Source: Thermocrinis sp. (GTDB taxonomy: Bacteria; Aquificota; Aquificia; Aquificales; Aquificaceae). Taken from it: a stretch of 5,991 nucleotides of DNA. The notes beneath the pieces are model-generated. The model saw only the letters and a program-made list of their open reading frames with translations. It made no database searches and was not told the DNA's origin. The translations under genes and the position numbers were made by a program. How positions within the stretch are numbered: the first letter of the stretch is position 1; each line of letters starts with the position of its first letter. Of the stretch, positions 3,723-5,991 are shown one piece after another. Where the stretch lies: assembly GCA_009903855.1 (NCBI GenBank), contig WYEK01000086.1, forward strand, positions 1-5,991, given 5' to 3'.

Positions 3723-5991
3723 TGGCTTTTTTTCCTTAGCCTTTTCTTACCCATAACTGCCTTTTCTGAGGTAGTTATCCTTTTCAACTATCCTCTACCA
3801 GAAAATAACTTTGAGAGCTTAGTTAATGAAGAAAACTACCAAACAATCGTGGAAATTCTTAAAAGTTTGGATGAAGTAAAAAATGTAACCGTTGAGGAAA
3901 AGGATGGGCAAATAACCATTAAAGTGGAGAGGTATCCAATACTAAAAAGCGTGAAAGTAAAAGGTAATGTGGCGGTTTGGAAGGATGAAATTTTGAACTA
4001 TTTGACCCTCTATGAGGGTGCGCCTCTAAAAGAAACGGACCCTAAAAGCTTAGAGGATAAACTTAAAGAGCTGTACAGAGAGAAGGGCTATATTGAGGCA
4101 AAGACGAAGGTAAATATACAAATTGACGAGCTTGGGTTTGCATCCATTGAAATAGAAGTGAAGGAGGGAGATGTTTTCTTTATTGGGGGAGGAGTTTACA
4201 AAGGCTCAAGTCTAGACCCAAGCTTTTTGGATGAGCGCTTGGGAATTATAAAAGGAAGGATAGCCAAGGAGGGAGAACTTTCAAGGAAAGTTTTTGACCT
4301 GCAGGATATATACCTATCCCTTGGCTTTTGGGACAGCTTTGCATACTACGAAGGACTGCAAAAGGCTAACATGGAAAGGCCCTTTTGGAGGGTCCTTCTG
4401 CCCACAGATCCGAGCATTGAAAGGCATCCCCTAAGACTTGTGGGTGCCTTGGCGGAGGGTATTAAAAACTTTTTCAGCCATCCTATAAGCACACTAAAGG
4501 CAATATCAGGTAAGGGAAAATTAGCTTATCCTGTTTTTTATGTCTATGAAGGGAAAAGGTATCAAGCTTTTTTTGAGGGAAATAGCTTTTTTAGTCCGCA
4601 GGAACTGCTGAAAATTTCAGGACTTCCTCAAAAGGGAATAGACATATTTTCTTTGGAAGAGGCTAAGGAAAGCATAGTAAATGCCTATCAATCAAAGGGT
4701 TTTTTTGATGTAGAGGTAGAATACAAGCAAGAAGGAGAGACAATATTCTTTTTCATTAAAGAAGGTCAAAGATACAATGCTATTGTAAACGGTCAAATCA
4801 TACCATACGATGAGGAAGAGTTAAAGAAAGAGTTAGAAAAAACGATAGAACAATTAAAAGCACAAGGCTATACTCTTGCAGAGGGAGAGATTAAAACAAA
4901 CATTGATAAAGATAAAAAATTAGTAAATGTATCCTTTGATATAAACAAAGGCAAAAAGCAAATACTTAAGGCTATAAACTATATTGGCAACAACAAAGAT
5001 ATAGCGAAAATTTTCAGAGAGGCTAATAAGAAACTGCCGGCGGTTTATAACTCTGCCTTGATAGAGCAGTTGAACTTAAGAATAGAAAAATACCTTAAAG
5101 GCCATGGTTATATGGAGGGTAGCTTTGAGGCAGAGGTTATGCTGGAAGAAGAGGAGGATGTCACAAACTACATATACACCTATAAAGTTTCAGAAGGACC
5201 CAGATACAAAGCAGGCGTGGACCTTTACTACGGTGCGAAAGTCACTAGCAATAGAGAACTCTCCTATATGACAGTTCGAGAGGAATTTTACTCAGAGAAA
5301 ACTTTAGACGAAACCTTATACAACTTTATAAGTAGCAATCTTTTTATTGGTGTAAAGATAGATACCTTTATAGATACGGATAAAAAGCAAATGCATCGGC
5401 TAATAAAACTGCAAGAAGACAAAAGGGGCTTTTATGACCTTGGAGTGGGTTATAACTCTCAAGAAGGTTTGATTTTGAACTTAACTTTAGGTTTAAAAAA
5501 TCTCTTTGGTATAGGTCTGTCCTCTATTTTAAACTACAAACGTAGTGAAAAAGTAGAGACATACAGTTTAAATTTTGAAGATCCTTTCCTATTTACGCGA
5601 AAGCTTTGGTTTAAAAGCAATGTTTTTAAGGATTATCAAAAACACAGAGTATATACCTTAGACACTCAGGGCTTCGCCCTCAGCGTGGGTTATAGGATAA
5701 CCAGATATACCTCCTTTGGTCCATTCTTCTCTATCTCTGATAACCGATATTTAGGGACAAGCGCAAGGCTTAGTAAATACGGTTTATTTCTTTTGAGGGA
5801 GTACAAAGACGACATTTTCAATCCTCGCAGGGTGCATTACGACAGTTTGAACCTTTTAAAGGCTTCTGGGGATCTCAATTATACAAAAGTAGAGCTTAAC
5901 ACCTTTTACTTCATTCCCATAACCACAAACTTAAACCTGAGCTTCAAGGTCTCTGGAGGCTCCGCTTGGGGCTCGGTGCCCATATTTGACA
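3705..5991 (+). CDS. Omp85-family outer membrane protein (BamA/TamA type) with about seven POTRA-like repeats, 3' partial
   Basis: Omp85 proteins insert or translocate proteins at the outer membrane. The frame is open from the ATG at 3705 to the window edge: 762 residues, the end missing. Residues 1-21 form a signal peptide with likely cleavage at AFS|E. POTRA-like units follow at about 22-78, 79-155, 157-283 (with an insertion at about 218-273), 285-354, 356-416, 418-499 and 501-573. Each shows a strand, helices ending in a GY/GF-type turn and two strands closing on an EG/KG turn; the fifth is the most degenerate. The barrel begins near 574 (FYDLGVGYNSQEGL) and includes a DPF segment (626-628) and DIFNPRRVHYDSL (703-715), like the D..NPxRG segment of Omp85 barrels but with Val for Gly. 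The conserved RGF/Y loop would lie beyond the window. No Shine-Dalgarno sequence precedes the start. BamA commonly has five POTRAs and TamA three, so I do not choose a symbol. Family is confident; exact role is open. Confidence 0.85.
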   Translation, partial: MRVFSQWLFFLSLFLPITAFSEVVILFNYPLPENNFESLVNEENYQTIVEILKSLDEVKNVTVEEKDGQITIKVERYPILKSVKVKGNVAVWKDEILNYLTLYEGAPLKETDPKSLEDKLKELYREKGYIEAKTKVNIQIDELGFASIEIEVKEGDVFFIGGGVYKGSSLDPSFLDERLGIIKGRIAKEGELSRKVFDLQDIYLSLGFWDSFAYYEGLQKANMERPFWRVLLPTDPSIERHPLRLVGALAEGIKNFFSHPISTLKAISGKGKLAYPVFYVYEGKRYQAFFEGNSFFSPQELLKISGLPQKGIDIFSLEEAKESIVNAYQSKGFFDVEVEYKQEGETIFFFIKEGQRYNAIVNGQIIPYDEEELKKELEKTIEQLKAQGYTLAEGEIKTNIDKDKKLVNVSFDINKGKKQILKAINYIGNNKDIAKIFREANKKLPAVYNSALIEQLNLRIEKYLKGHGYMEGSFEAEVMLEEEEDVTNYIYTYKVSEGPRYKAGVDLYYGAKVTSNRELSYMTVREEFYSEKTLDETLYNFISSNLFIGVKIDTFIDTDKKQMHRLIKLQEDKRGFYDLGVGYNSQEGLILNLTLGLKNLFGIGLSSILNYKRSEKVETYSLNFEDPFLFTRKLWFKSNVFKDYQKHRVYTLDTQGFALSVGYRITRYTSFGPFFSISDNRYLGTSARLSKYGLFLLREYKDDIFNPRRVHYDSLNLLKASGDLNYTKVELNTFYFIPITTNLNLSFKVSGGSAWGSVPIFD

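Noticed and set aside
1..5991. Search for CRISPR repeats, tRNA or rRNA, insertion sequences, attachment sites and riboswitches
   Set aside because: Nearly the whole window is protein-coding, intergenic gaps are 20-86 bp, and no repeated or RNA-like structure beyond the terminator was seen.

Overview
The window looks like a piece of chromosome from a thermophilic, chemolithoautotrophic bacterium of the Aquificaceae (Hydrogenobacter/Thermocrinis/Aquifex type). This is inferred from four things. The proteins are rich in Lys and Glu. Arg is mostly encoded by AGA/AGG and Ile often by ATA. The aspartate aminotransferase resembles, from memory, the Aquifex and Thermus enzymes. The left end carries a ferredoxin-like gene followed by a CdhB/ACDS-epsilon-like gene, a pairing I associate with the five-subunit 2-oxoacid:ferredoxin oxidoreductases of Aquificales. 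No search was run, so genus and species are open.

Layout. Positions 1-630 (minus strand) hold the start of an operon: a 76-residue two-cluster ferredoxin-like protein, then, 20 nt downstream, a gene that leaves the window at its left edge. Both have strong Shine-Dalgarno sequences. An 86-bp divergent region (631-716) separates this operon from aspC (plus, 717-1898), which is followed 68 nt later by tpx (1967-2476), a thiol peroxidase with an excellent ribosome binding site. A GC-rich hairpin with a T tract (2484-2501) ends tpx and abuts the stop codon of the convergent gene at 2500-3681 (minus), a low-complexity protein whose C-terminus looks like the flagellar hook-length control (FliK) domain. 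Only 23 bp away, a divergent plus-strand gene (3705 to beyond 5991) encodes a secreted Omp85-type outer membrane protein with about seven POTRA-like repeats and the first half of its beta-barrel.

How the genes fit together. The left half is central metabolism and redox protection: oxygen-sensitive carbon fixation by ferredoxin-linked oxidoreductases, amino-group transfer from oxaloacetate or 2-oxoglutarate, and peroxide removal. The right half is cell envelope and surface-structure assembly. The halves differ in base composition: two hand-counted 60-base lines gave 63% GC in aspC and 30% in the Omp85 gene.

No clearly new multi-gene system is visible. The points most worth following are the long POTRA array with an apparent insertion in its third repeat, two divergent gene pairs whose promoters overlap coding sequence and suggest leaderless transcripts, and the unusual cysteine spacing of the small ferredoxin.
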